A stretch of DNA of 64,000 nucleotides from Micractinium sp. NFX-FRZ (lineage: Eukaryota > Chlorophyta > Trebouxiophyceae > Chlorellales > Chlorellaceae), in the NCBI GenBank assembly GCA_029339195.1, contig JAPTJF010000053.1, positions 156,009 through 220,008 of the forward strand, given 5' to 3'. Both the position numbers and the translations under genes were made by a program. Every line of letters starts with the position of its first letter. Position 1 is the first letter of the stretch. Below are positions 1 through 10,400 of the stretch, piece after piece. The notes beneath the pieces were generated by a model. The model saw only the letters and a program-made list of their open reading frames with translations, searched no databases and was not told the origin of the DNA.

Positions 1-3000
1 CCTCGGCGTGAGAGCCAGTACGATGCCGATGCCGGCGGCAGCGGCCCGGAATGCTCCCAATACTGGCCAGAGGGCAGCCGAGGCGGGGCAGCCCGGCAGG
101 GCGGGGGCCAGGGCGGCGAAGACACCGGGGCGGTGCAGCCCCTGCCTGCCGACGCCACGTCAGCAGTCAACCTGCAGTCGATCGAGCGAGCGGACGCTGC
201 CGGGCGGCTGTGGGAGGGGGCCAGCGGCATGGGAGCTGCAGATGACGGCGGCAGCAGTAGCTCTCCTGGTTCAAGCCCCCGCCGGCAGAGGTCCCAGCAA
301 CAGGATCGTGACAATACACAGGGGGCTGCTGCTGCCGAGGCTGCCGAGGCTGGCTCGTTGCCGCACGTCAGCATGTACCAGCGCAACCTTGGGGCGGCTG
401 CCGGCGGGCTGCAGCAGGCGGCTGACAGGGCGCAGCAGTCGCCGGGGCGGCGGGTGGGGGAGCTGATGCGGCAGAAGATACAGGAGGAGGGGTGGCAGCT
501 GATTGTGCAGGGGCACAGGTGGGGAAATTAATTATTGGAAAGGTGGCAGCTGATGATGCAGGGGCACATGAGGACATGGTTCATGCCACTTATGCCAGGG
601 GCCGCTGAGAGGTCTGTGGGTGCTGCCGCCCTGACGTTGCTGGAGCAGTACCCCACTCCATTGCCTCCCTCCCCTGCCCCGCTGCTCCCCTGCCGCCTGC
701 TGCCCCGCAGCCTGGGAGCGGGTGCAGCCGCCCTGGTGTCCCTCAAGCTTCTGGAGCACTACCCTGGCCTGAACTGTATCGCCTACAGCTGCCCAGGTCA
801 GAGACAGCGGGCTGGTGTGTGCTGATGGGGCCAGCTTGCCTGCCATTCCAGCCAGGCCGGTTGCCAGTCGCGCATCCGCCGCTGCGGCACAAGTCATGCT
901 TCTGCTCCTGCTGCTCCGAGGTTCCTCTTGAACCCGGCCTGGCTGTGAGAGCTGCCTTGTGCTACAAGCCTCGGCAGGCGGGCTGGTGCACAGACACCCA
1001 CCCCTTCAGCCCCAGCTTATTTGTAAGCATCTGCCTTGTTGGTTGACGCCCCCTGTGGCTGCAGGCGGGTTGGCGAGCAAGAACCTGGCACGCGCCATGG
1101 CTTCCTTCACCACCACCGGTGAGCCTGATGTACAGGTGCTTGCATGGTCTACAGTATGTGTCAATATGTTTCTCATCAACACCTTGCGTATGGCACGCAT
1201 GCATGTGTCCTTATGGCATCCTGCGCCAGCACTGGTAGCTCCCACCTCTGGTCCCTGCCCTGCCTCTGCCCATCTTGCCATGCCATGCCGCGTCCATGCA
1301 ATGCCACGGGGTCTGCCAGCTCCCATGCCCCGGATGGAAATGCCAGGTGCCTGCTCACCATCCCACCCGCTGCCCACTGCCCTGCCTGCTGCCCCGCCCC
1401 ACTGTATGCCCCTCGCTGGCCTTGCGCCTGCAGTGGTGGTGGGCAAGGACGCGGTGTGCCGTGCCACGGTGGGCAACCTGGCCCGCTTGATGGACGAAAT
1501 GGTGACGGCGCTGGCGCGGTGCCGGCAGCCCAAGCTCAAGGTAAGCCAGGGAAGTGAGGCCTTAGTGGCGGCTGGTGGATTCAGGGACAGCGGCAGGAGG
1601 GGTAGTTTGCCTGAAGAACGAAATGGTGACGGCGGTGGCGCACTGCAGGCAGTGCAAGCTCAAGGTGAGATGGCATTGGAGGCGCTGCTCAGGGTTGATG
1701 TGGGGGTGGGGGCAGGGACGGGGGCGGGAGGGATGGCGTGTCCTGGTGGACGAAATGATGATGGCGATGGCCCGCTGCAGCCAGTCGAAGTTCAAGTTGA
1801 GTGGGCGGTTTATGGCTGGGGCAGGCAGCCCCTCCTGCGGGCCCTCACCACATGCCAGCAATCTGTGTCAAGAGTCTGCCCTGCCTCCCTGCCGCCAACC
1901 CCACACCACATGCACCATCCTCATTCCCGTGCTTGCGTCGACCCCTGGCCCAGGTGCTCTTCTGGCCCTGGTGGCGCCGGCGGCGGGCCCACTTCCGCAA
2001 GCTCTTCTGGGACTACGACCAGATCCCGCCCGAGTCGCTGGAGGTACTGCAGCGGTACTACGAAAGCAGGTGGGTGCCAGGCGGTGCTGGGCGGGGGATC
2101 ACGGTGGCGGGACCAGATCCCGCCCGAGTCGCTGGAGGTACTGCAGCGGTACTACGAGAGCAGGTGGGCGCCAGGCGGTGCTGGGCGGGGGATCACGGTG
2201 GCGGGACCAGATCCCGCCCGAGTCGCTGGAGGTACTGCAGCGGTACTACGAGAGCAGGTGGGCGCCAGGCGGTGCTGGGCGGGGGATCACGAAGGTGGGG
2301 TTTAGGCGTGGAGGAGAAGGAGGCCTGCAATTGGTTGGATGCTGCTGGTGTGCTGGCAGCAGAGCCTGCCCCCTGCCGTCAATATTAGTCCACCCTGTCT
2401 CGACCCCTTGCTCTGCCCCGCCCTGCCCCACCCCAAACTCACGCCCCTCCCCACCTGTCGTGTGCAGGGCGCGCATCGGGCAGCCGCTGAGCATGTACCC
2501 GCCCGGCCGCATCATCTTCCTGCGCCCCATCAAGACGCGGGTGGCCAAGGAGTGGGATGCTGTGTGGATACAACCAGAGGACATCATCGGTGAGAGTGGC
2601 AGGGGCGCACGCTGTGCCTGCTGTGCGGCGCACGCTGTGCCGCGCTCTGGCTGCCAGTCGCTGTCAGAGTGCGGCAGCACAACATGTTCCCAATAGCCCA
2701 CGTGTGCCGGCAAGCGCAGAGGCAGCTAAGCAGGCCTGCCAGCCGCACTACAACCCATCCCCTTCCTCTTCACTCCTTGCCACCCTTGCCCACGCCTGGG
2801 CCCCCCGCTGTGCAGCCGAGGGCCTGCTCGTCTCCCCACACATGCTGCGGGACCACCTGTGCGGTACCGCCTACGAGGCCCTCACCGCCGCAGCTGCCCG
2901 CATGAAGGACTTGGAGAATGGGGCGCCCAGCGCACTCTCTGGGACGGCAGATGCACGCCCTTACATGGCCCGCCTGCTGCGCCAGCAGCGCGCCGCCGCG

Positions 3001-3108
3001 CGCCGCGAGCACCGCCTGCGTCAGGAGGCTGCCCGGCGGCGTGCGCGCCAGCGCATCAGGGCGCAGCGCACTTCCAGCCTGCAGGACGTGTTGATAGAGG
3101 CCTCCTAA
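1..3108 (+). CDS. Class-3 lipase, diacylglycerol lipase (DAGL)-like, 3' part
   Basis: Probable sn1-specific diacylglycerol lipase, a serine hydrolase that cuts an acyl chain from diacylglycerol. The model has exons 1-518 (open from the window edge, so the start lies outside), 711-796, 1065-1118, 1434-1540, 1954-2069, 2468-2589 and 2816-3108, and phases match at every join. The nucleophile motif GHSLGAG is formed across the first intron: the serine codon is AG at the end of exon 1 plus C at the start of exon 2. It continues into YSCPGGLASKNLA, the catalytic-Asp motif VVVGKDAVCRATVGNL and a C-terminal SPHMLRDH segment that should carry the catalytic His. All three triad positions are therefore present. 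The first 300 bases are low-complexity (Gly, Ser, Ala, Gln) and probably an algal insertion. The tail after residue RPYMARLL is Arg-rich. Three introns carry repeats of the neighbouring exon edges. Family call is firm; the exact substrate is inferred. Confidence 0.85.
1493..1801 (+). repeat. Three copies of the GKD-exon 3' edge inside the lipase intron
   Basis: The true exon end (1493-1540, donor at 1541) recurs at about 1617-1670 with a usable GT donor at 1665, and again at about 1748-1801, where the donor GT has become TT. The copies translate as NEMVTAVAHCRQCKLK and DEMMMAMARCSQSKFK beside the real DEMVTALARCRQPKLK. Confidence 0.9.
2017..2298 (+). repeat. 94-bp tandem repeat, three copies, spanning an exon end and its donor site
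   Basis: Copies begin at 2017, 2111 and 2205, an exact 94-bp spacing. Each contains the last 53 bases of the lipase exon ending at 2069 plus the first 41 bases of the following intron, including the GTGGG donor. Copies 2 and 3 are nearly identical to each other. Because 94 is not a multiple of three, only the first donor keeps the lipase frame. Confidence 0.95.
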
Positions 3109-3751
3109 TACAGAGGGGGCGCGATTTTCTGTTGTTGGGGTGGGGATACTTTTGGAGAGGGAAAACATAGTTGCCTTCCGTCCAGAAGAAGGGAGGAGAG
3201 CTTGGGCGGGCGTGCTGGCTACTGCATGCGTTTGCAATCCCCATCTGCTTCATTGGCCTGCAACCTGTTGAGAGCCTGCAGTGGCTGTTGTGTCCTTACT
3301 TTGTAATCAGTTGCTTAAACACTCTTGGAATGCATGAAACCAATGCGCACACGGTGGATGAGAAAACGCAGGTACAGGCGGGAATGGTGCGCGTCCCGGA
3401 GGCAGCTGACCACAATAGTGCATACCAGGCCTTGCGGCGGCCCAGCGGCGGCCATCCGACATGCGTGGCCCAGGATGGTTTGAGGCTCACAGTCAGGCCA
3501 AGGAGATAGCAGGGGCAGGAAGCAAAGCAGCAAACACACAGATGAAATCGAACAGTTTGGATGGGAAAAAGTGGGGCACTGACTGTGAGGCAACATAGCC
3601 TGCCAAGAAAGCACCGCCACGTATTGATCGGCAACGGTCTGTGAAGTGTCAGCGGCTGCAATGGCAACAAGATCAGGCATCATGGAGCGGCCGCTGGATT
3701 TTGAAAGATCATACTCTAAGACAACGTCTCCACGCACCGACGCCGCAGGGT
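3109..3751. other. Convergent 3' region between lipase and pantothenate synthetase
   Basis: I find no coding exon here. It holds the 3' untranslated regions of two genes that meet tail to tail. A TGTAA motif, the usual green-algal polyadenylation signal, lies at 3302-3306, about 195 bases after the lipase stop. I saw no clear TGTAA on the minus strand for the opposing gene. Confidence 0.6.
3302..3306 (+). terminator. Putative TGTAA polyadenylation signal of the lipase gene
   Basis: A TGTAA pentamer lies about 195 bases downstream of the stop at 3108. This motif is the established polyadenylation signal of green algae; its use here is inferred from position only. Confidence 0.5.
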
Positions 3752-6363
3752 TTAGGCATCGAAATCGACGTTGTCAATGAGGCGCACCTTGCCGAAAAAG
3801 GCTGCCACCGCAATGAGCACCACCTGCCCCCGCACATCGCCCGCCAGCGGCCGCAGGCTGGTGGCGCTCACCACCTCCACATAATCCACCCGCCCGCCCC
3901 CCGCTGCCACCGCCTCGGCCACCTGGCGCTGCAGTGTCGCCGCATCGCTGACGGCGCCGACGGTGGCTGCCTGCCGAGCGTCTGCCAGCGCTCGGGAGAT
4001 GCACACGCAGCGCTGGCGGTCCTCCGGTGTCAGCATTGCGTTGCGGCTGCAGGCAGCGAGCAAGGCAGGGATGGGGTGTCAAAAGCACCTTGCGGCTGAG
4101 GTGGCGAGGAACGGCAAGGGGGGCAGGGAGGAAGGGGCACACTGTGTGAGCGGGGGGCCCAACTGTGGGTAGCGCTCAGGGGGCTTGGTGTGCGGTTAGC
4201 AAGACTGGCATCCAGGCAGGCAGGGTGGGTACCCCAGAAACGTGGCTATCCCAAACAGTTTGCCGTCCCACCAGCAAGCTTCTCAGTGCTGCCACCACGC
4301 CCGCCCGCCGCCACCCCAACTAGCACCCACCTGCTCATGGCCAGGCCGTCAGCTTCCCGCTGGATCGGCATGCCCACAACCTGCAGGCGGTGGCAACATG
4401 GGGCGAAAGCAGGTAGGTGGCAGCACGGGCGGGGGTGAGAAGCATGCTGTGGGCAGTTGGGGCCGCCACTTGCGCCCTGGCTCGCGGGAACTGCGGGCAT
4501 GCTGCACACGCTGCCCGCCCGCCTCACCCCCACCGCCATGCCCAGGTCGCCTTCCCTCACCTGTCCCCCACCACCACATGTCTCCCTCCGAGACCCCAGT
4601 TGTGTCTTTGGTGCCGCCCCACTTGACCTGCACGCCTTCCCCTGCAGCGCCAGTCTGGCAATGCGCCGCACAGCCTGCTGCGCCGTCAAGCCCTCTACCT
4701 CTGCTGAACACCACTCCCAGCCCAGACAGCCAGACACATTGCAACACACTCTTGCTGCTGAGTGCCTCCCTCACCTCCACCGCCATGTCCAGGTCCCGCA
4801 CCATGCGCTGGATCACCCGCCACTGCTGGTAGTCCTTGCGCCCAAAGAACGCGGCGTCCGGCTCCACAATGTGAAACAGCTTGGTGACCACCTGCACAGC
4901 AAAATAGGACGTGCATGGAATTAAAACATGTGGAACAGCTTGGTGACCACCTGCAGGGCAGAATGTGCAATCATGCATCAACTTAAACATGTTGAGCAGC
5001 TGGGTGACAGCATGCAAAGCAACTTATCAGGTACAGCAATCGCAAAAGTTTGAGCACCAGGAGTTCAGGACGAAAGCCTGAGAACCACCGCTGCAATGCC
5101 ACCACGCGCCAGCACCGCAGCACCCCAGCAGCACCGCGGCCGTAGCACACAGTGGCAGGCGCACCGTGCACACGCCTCGGAAGAAGTGTGGGCGGCTCTT
5201 GGCGCACAGCCCCTGAACCAGGTGGAAGACAACGGAGTAAAGCACAACCCGAAGAGTTGCGTACTGTACAGGAGTTAACCGGAGGGAAGATGCAGCATGC
5301 AAGGCAAGAGGCACCAGGGCTAGCATACCTGAGAGAGGTGATCCACAGACACCCAGGTTTCGTGGGCGTCGGGATCCGCTGCCTCGCTGGCACCCACCAC
5401 CATGCCTGCATCCGCTGCCGGCGTGCTGCCGCCGCTGCCGCTGCTGGTGGTATGGTAGAGGGTGGCGGGCATGAAGACGGCGACGCAGCCGGCCTCGGCA
5501 AGCTTCCGCAGGTCTTCCTCCTGAGCACAGCAGGCACAGCAGCAGGGTCAGCAGGGTCAGCAGGCTGGAAAGGAGATTAGAAGCTTTTATCGCTGAGCGT
5601 AGCTTGCATCCGTCTTCTCCATTTAGTAATGCAGCAGGCACAGCAGCGACCGCAGCAGGCGGGGAGGGGTAGAAGGTGAATAGACCCCAGGATATGATCA
5701 AAACAGTGTGCATCACCTCGCTGCGTGGGTACACCCCAAAGTCTTCATTTTTGGAGAACTGCGTGGGGTTGACGTATATGGAGGCAACAACCACATCGCA
5801 CCGCTCCCTGCTTCGCGGATACACATTCAACACAGCACAGGATAGCATGGTCAAGGGGAGAGGGTGGGACGTCCCGAGAGGCGCCACACAGCCGGCACGG
5901 GCGGCAGCAGTGGAGCATCAGGATCAGTCTGGATAGAGGGGGCGCGGCAGGAGCAATATGCGCCGAGGTCGAACAGCAGTGCCTTTGGCTACAGCAAACT
6001 GCGGACAGCAACTGGCCATTTGTTGGTAGACAGTGTGGCAGGGAGTGGGTGGCAGCGGCGGCGGCGGCAGCGCCGGCGGCAGCGGCACAACACTCGGCAG
6101 TCGGCGCGTTCACCTTGCGGCATCAACCAAAGAGATGTGGCCGTCGTGCAGGAAGCCCTGCAGCGTGCAGGGGGGCGCAATGAGCGCCACCCCAAAGGCC
6201 ACCAGTCCCCCGGCGCCCGCGACGATCGGCCGCTGCATTGCATGCATCTTATTTCATTGATTACCATGGTGGGCACAAAGCCGATCGTCTTGCCCTGCCG
6301 CCGCTGCTCTCGGCTAAATTTACGCATGTCCGCAGCGCTGCGGAAGACCTGTGGGAGCTCCAT
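3752..6363 (-). CDS. panC: Pantothenate synthetase (pantoate--beta-alanine ligase)
   Basis: Makes pantothenate (vitamin B5) from pantoate, beta-alanine and ATP, the last step before the coenzyme A pathway. Eight exons, 5' to 3': 6363-6265, 6157-6114, 5807-5717, 5520-5329, 5212-5165, 4891-4775, 4380-4331, 4046-3752, giving 311 residues, the usual plant length. The start [10 protein letters not shown] aligns with the cytosolic plant enzymes and has no transit peptide. Signatures in order: KTIGFVPTM joined to GFLHDGH (the HxGH ATP-binding motif), [23 protein letters not shown], the [20 protein letters not shown] block, then ADGLAMSSRN ending at the last splice join. An acidic, Gly/Ser-rich insertion (residues about 100-125, [16 protein letters not shown]) replaces the shorter loop before the ETW motif. 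It faces the phosphatase-chimera gene head to head across about 1.1 kb. Introns before and after exon 6 carry copies of its edges. Confidence 0.93.
4926..5019 (-). repeat. Two copies of the panC exon-6 acceptor edge in the upstream intron
   Basis: The exon-6 start (acceptor plus VVTKLFHIV codons, about 4867-4900) is repeated at about 4926-4958, with its CTGCAG acceptor kept, and less well at about 4986-5019. All three lie on the same strand in a row. Confidence 0.85.
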
Positions 6364-7442
6364 GGCTGCTTCCGCCACGGCAGCGAGCGCAGCGAAGCCG
6401 TTGTTATCTCTGAGAAGCGGACTGGCTTCCGGTTGACGCCCAACCACTGACAGGTGGCGGCACCCGCGGCGCCCTGCACCTCCTTCATCCCGGCGTTGCT
6501 GCTGCTGCCAGTTATCAAACGTGCAGCTTGCTGCAAAACACGACAAGGTCAGTGGTCCCTGCTGCCTGTTAACGCCTCTTTCAAGACCTCCACCTGCCTC
6601 GACCTGAACCCTTCCAGCAGCTTGCGGCAGTCCCGTCGCTTGCACCGACCTGCAACACTGACAGTTGCGACTGCAGCAGCAGCCCCACCGGCAGCATTCC
6701 TCGCAATTTCAAGTGCTGCGCTGTCAGCGGCAGCGGGTTTCGGGTGCTCAGGTGATGGAGGCCCAGCTGCCGGGGCGGGCTGCTGCTCCAATGTTAAAAT
6801 GGGCAGAGGCACCACCTACTTTCCAAATGTGGTGTGGCTGCAGCAGATAAGGATGTACCGGTAAAACTCCCAGGGCGAATAATGTCTTCCAGGAATGCGC
6901 AAGGAAGCAAAAAGGAGTCTGCCTTCAAATAAGCGTGTTGCGTGCTGTCCTTCACACAAGTCTATCATAAGGCTTGCTGCCCTGCTGCCGACCTCTTCCC
7001 TTGTAATGCCTCCCCCGCCGCACCAGAATCAGCCCTTCGATTGGGCGTTGCTAGGCCTGCCAGACGCATCTCGAAACGCAGAAGTCGAACACGTACAGAG
7101 CGCTGGGTTTGACTCATGCTGGGGTGGCAGCAAGCAAAGCGGCGCGGGCGGCAGGGCAGCACAAGCGAATGCAGCAGCACTGTCATGGCGGTGCATTTGA
7201 AGCTTGATATAGGCTCGCAGCAACATCCCTTTACACCCAGCCAGCTGCTTACAAAACTCCGGGGGGAATCGATGTGCATTGCAGCTTGGGTGTGGGTGGT
7301 AGGGCAGTGGTAGGGCGCTGGCGGCATCTCAGCAAGGCATCTGGCCATTTGCCTCGATTCGCATTTCCTCCAGAATTGTGGGCTCTAGAAAGCGGGGGCA
7401 TCCGGAAGGCCTATGCATTGAAAAGTGCCCAAGTGATGCACC
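6364..7442. promoter_or_regulatory. Shared 5' region between panC (-) and the phosphatase chimera (+)
   Basis: About 1.1 kb separates two divergent start codons. I see no convincing coding exon in it. It must contain both promoters and 5' untranslated regions, but I recognise no specific element. An untranslated 5' exon for either gene cannot be excluded. Confidence 0.5.
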
Positions 7443-10400
7443 ATGACAACCTGTGGTGCCCCTGCAGCGGCCCGGGTATTGGCCGCCCTGTCCGTGCTGA
7501 CTGGGCTGCTTGCATTCGCCCCGATCAGCGTTGCCCGTGTCCTGAGCTCTAATGAGCGCCTAGATCGGCTAGCGGGCAGCGCAAAACTCCTGAGTACGGA
7601 CAGCGGAGCGCAGGTGGCGGCCCGGAGCAGGCACCTGCTGCAGGACAGGCAAGCGGGACGGGCTAGATTGCCGGGTCTCGATGGGGAGTCCCCATAGTGG
7701 CACATGAAGGTCTGCTGCTGCGCGCGCTGAGGTGCCCGCCTTGCCGCCCCGCCTTGCCGCCCGCTTGCAGCTGCTCCTCCGCCACCTACACCGGCCCCAC
7801 AAGCACGACCCCCACCCAGCCCGGCAGCGCCAATGGCGGCCTGCTCTTCGATGTCACCGCTGCGGGGTGAGTGATGCGCTAGATGGCTGCTAGACCGCAC
7901 CGTGCCCGTGAACGTGCAATGTTGCCACTCGTTTTCGATCAGCGCAGCTGAGGTGCCGCTGGCAGCATGCATCGCCGGGACGCTCGTTGTTGCAGTGTGG
8001 GCCTCCCAAAATGTGTGCCCCCCCAACTTCCCACCCCTCACACGCCCACCCTGCAGCCAACACCACTGCCATTCAGTCAATGCAATCGAATAATACCGCC
8101 ATTGCGCCCCCGTCCGCCCCTGCAGCGCCCAGGACGTGAGCATCACCGCGCTGAGCTGGTACATGCCTGCCGCCTTTGCCGCCGGCTCCTCCTCCTTTGC
8201 CGTCGCCGTGCTGCACCGCCCCGGCTCCATCGCCGACAGCGGCACCTCCGACTCCGCCATCCTCACCGCACCCTGGGCCACCCTGCTGACCGCCAACGTG
8301 TCGGCACAAAGCGCGCTGGCCAGCCTGCCGCCCTTCCCCCCGCTCACCCTCCCCGCCGGCACCAAGCTGTCCCTCTGGTTCCGCTTCACCGACGGCACCC
8401 GCCCCATGCGCCAGGCCACCCCCAAGATGTCTGCCGGGTACAACACGCTGGCCACCACCGCCGACGGCGCGCTGGCCATCTCATACGCCATGCAGGCGCG
8501 TCTACAGGGCGCGGGGCAGGGATGTGCAGGGGAGGGAGGAGTCCAGTGGCAGGCCCTTGGCTGGCATGCGCATGTGTGCTGCCACTCATTTGTCAAGAAA
8601 GAAAGAACCCTGGAACCCTAGAAAACATAGAAACCCAAAACCCAAAACCCTAAAACCATATCGAGGCTGCCTCTGCACCTGACATTGCTTCGCTCCCCCT
8701 CCGCCGCTGCTGCTTCCCCAGGCCACCAGCGCAACCACCGCCAACTGGGGGTGAGCGCCGCAGTCGGTGCATGTGGCTGTATGGTGTGCAGCATCGACAC
8801 ACAGGGCACCCCGCTGCTGCTGGTGTGCACACAACCACTCCCTGCCCCATGCTGTCCTTGCTGTTGAGCTCCACGCCCTCACGTCCAGTGCCACCCTCGC
8901 CAGTGTCTTGTGCTTCACACGCACCCCCTCCCTCCATCTCACCCCCTCCCTCCTGCTTCTGCAGCAACCAGTACCCCTGGGTTGGCGCTATTTCGTACAA
9001 CACCTGCACCGATGCCGTGCAGCAGCCCCCGCCGTCACCACAGGCGGACACACCACCACCCCCGCCTTCCACCGGCCCCCCGCCCCCCTCGCCATCCCCA
9101 CCCCCAGACCTCCCACCTCCAGTCCCACCGCCTCCCAGCCCACTGCCGCCGCCACCCCAATTAGTGGCCGACACGTGCAGCCAGACGTACTCCTGGCGTC
9201 CAGCCGCTGCCAGCCAGCCCGGCAACGCCAATGGCGGCCTGTTTTTCGACATCATTGCCGGGTAAGCCGACCACGCTGGTCTGCTTGGCTGCCAGGTGCT
9301 GCGGCAACTGCCCGCTTTGCAGGCTGCCTTCTAGCCAGCCACTGGCATGGCACGCAAGCGATCCCTCATGCCGCACTTGCCACCCCGCCCACCAGCCCTG
9401 CCCGCCTGCCGCCCACCCTGCCTACCAGCCCTGCCCGCTGCCGCCCACCATCCCTGCCCCCCATCCCCGATCTGCAGCACCCAGGCCGTCACCATTTCCG
9501 GCTTCTCCTGGCTCATGCCTGCCCTCAGCATGTCTGCCACCCCCAATGCCACCCACTTTCCCGTCGCCGTGTCCGTGCGCAACGGTGGCTCCATCACCGA
9601 CAACGACCCGGAGAATGCACGCCTGTCCGGCGGCAAGGCAACGGACACCATCACAGCCGCCACTGACTGGGCCGCCCTGATCAGCGCCAACGTCACCACC
9701 GCCGCCAGCTACGCCCAGCTGCCGCCCTTTCCCCCCGTCACGATTGCCGCCAGCAGCAAGGCGGCCTTCTGGTTCCGCTTCACCGATGGAACACGCCCCA
9801 TGCGTGCCAACCCACCCAAGCTGGGGTCCGCGCCCTGGCTCTTCCCCAACGTTACTTCCACAGATTACACCTACCAGGTGGGGCGGCAGGCTGCCAGTGG
9901 GGGCTTGGCAAATGGAGGTGCGCTGTGCTGCAGCAACAGCGCGCAAGCTGGGGGCAGGTGAGATAGAACCAGGCACCCTCCACTGGCCAGTGCAGCCCAG
10001 AAGCCCAGCAACCCAAGCGATTCTTGGCTGACACGCCTGGCACGCCTTGCCCCCTTCCGTCCTCCCATCCCCAGGTGTGGAACACCACCGCGGACGGCGC
10101 CATGTCAATCACGTGGGCCATGCAGGCAAGCCAGTGCCCGGTGGGCTGCATGGCTGCTTGCATGGGGCAGCGGAGTCGCCGCAGCGCTCCTCACTGTTGC
10201 TGAAGTGGTTCCCCCCGGTTGGTGCCGCACATGTGAGCCCGCTCCCCGCGCCCACCAATGAGGAGGAAGAAGAAGAGAAGAAGATGATCACAGCTTGCGG
10301 GCGTGGGGTTGAGGAAGCCAACAGGACATGAGGCCAAAGGCATCAGCCAGCTACCCCGCGCCCACAAATGCTTGCAGGCCACCGACCTCATCACCGCCAA

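Noticed and set aside
959..2305. 448-residue plus-strand open frame over the lipase gene
   Set aside because: It runs through several lipase introns and repeats the 94-bp unit in a shifted frame; the lipase exons lie in other frames with clear motifs.
7385..8596. 403-residue minus-strand open frame opposite the phosphatase chimera
   Set aside because: It is the shadow of plus-strand exons that have family motifs and correct splice phases; its own protein has no recognisable pattern and runs across introns.
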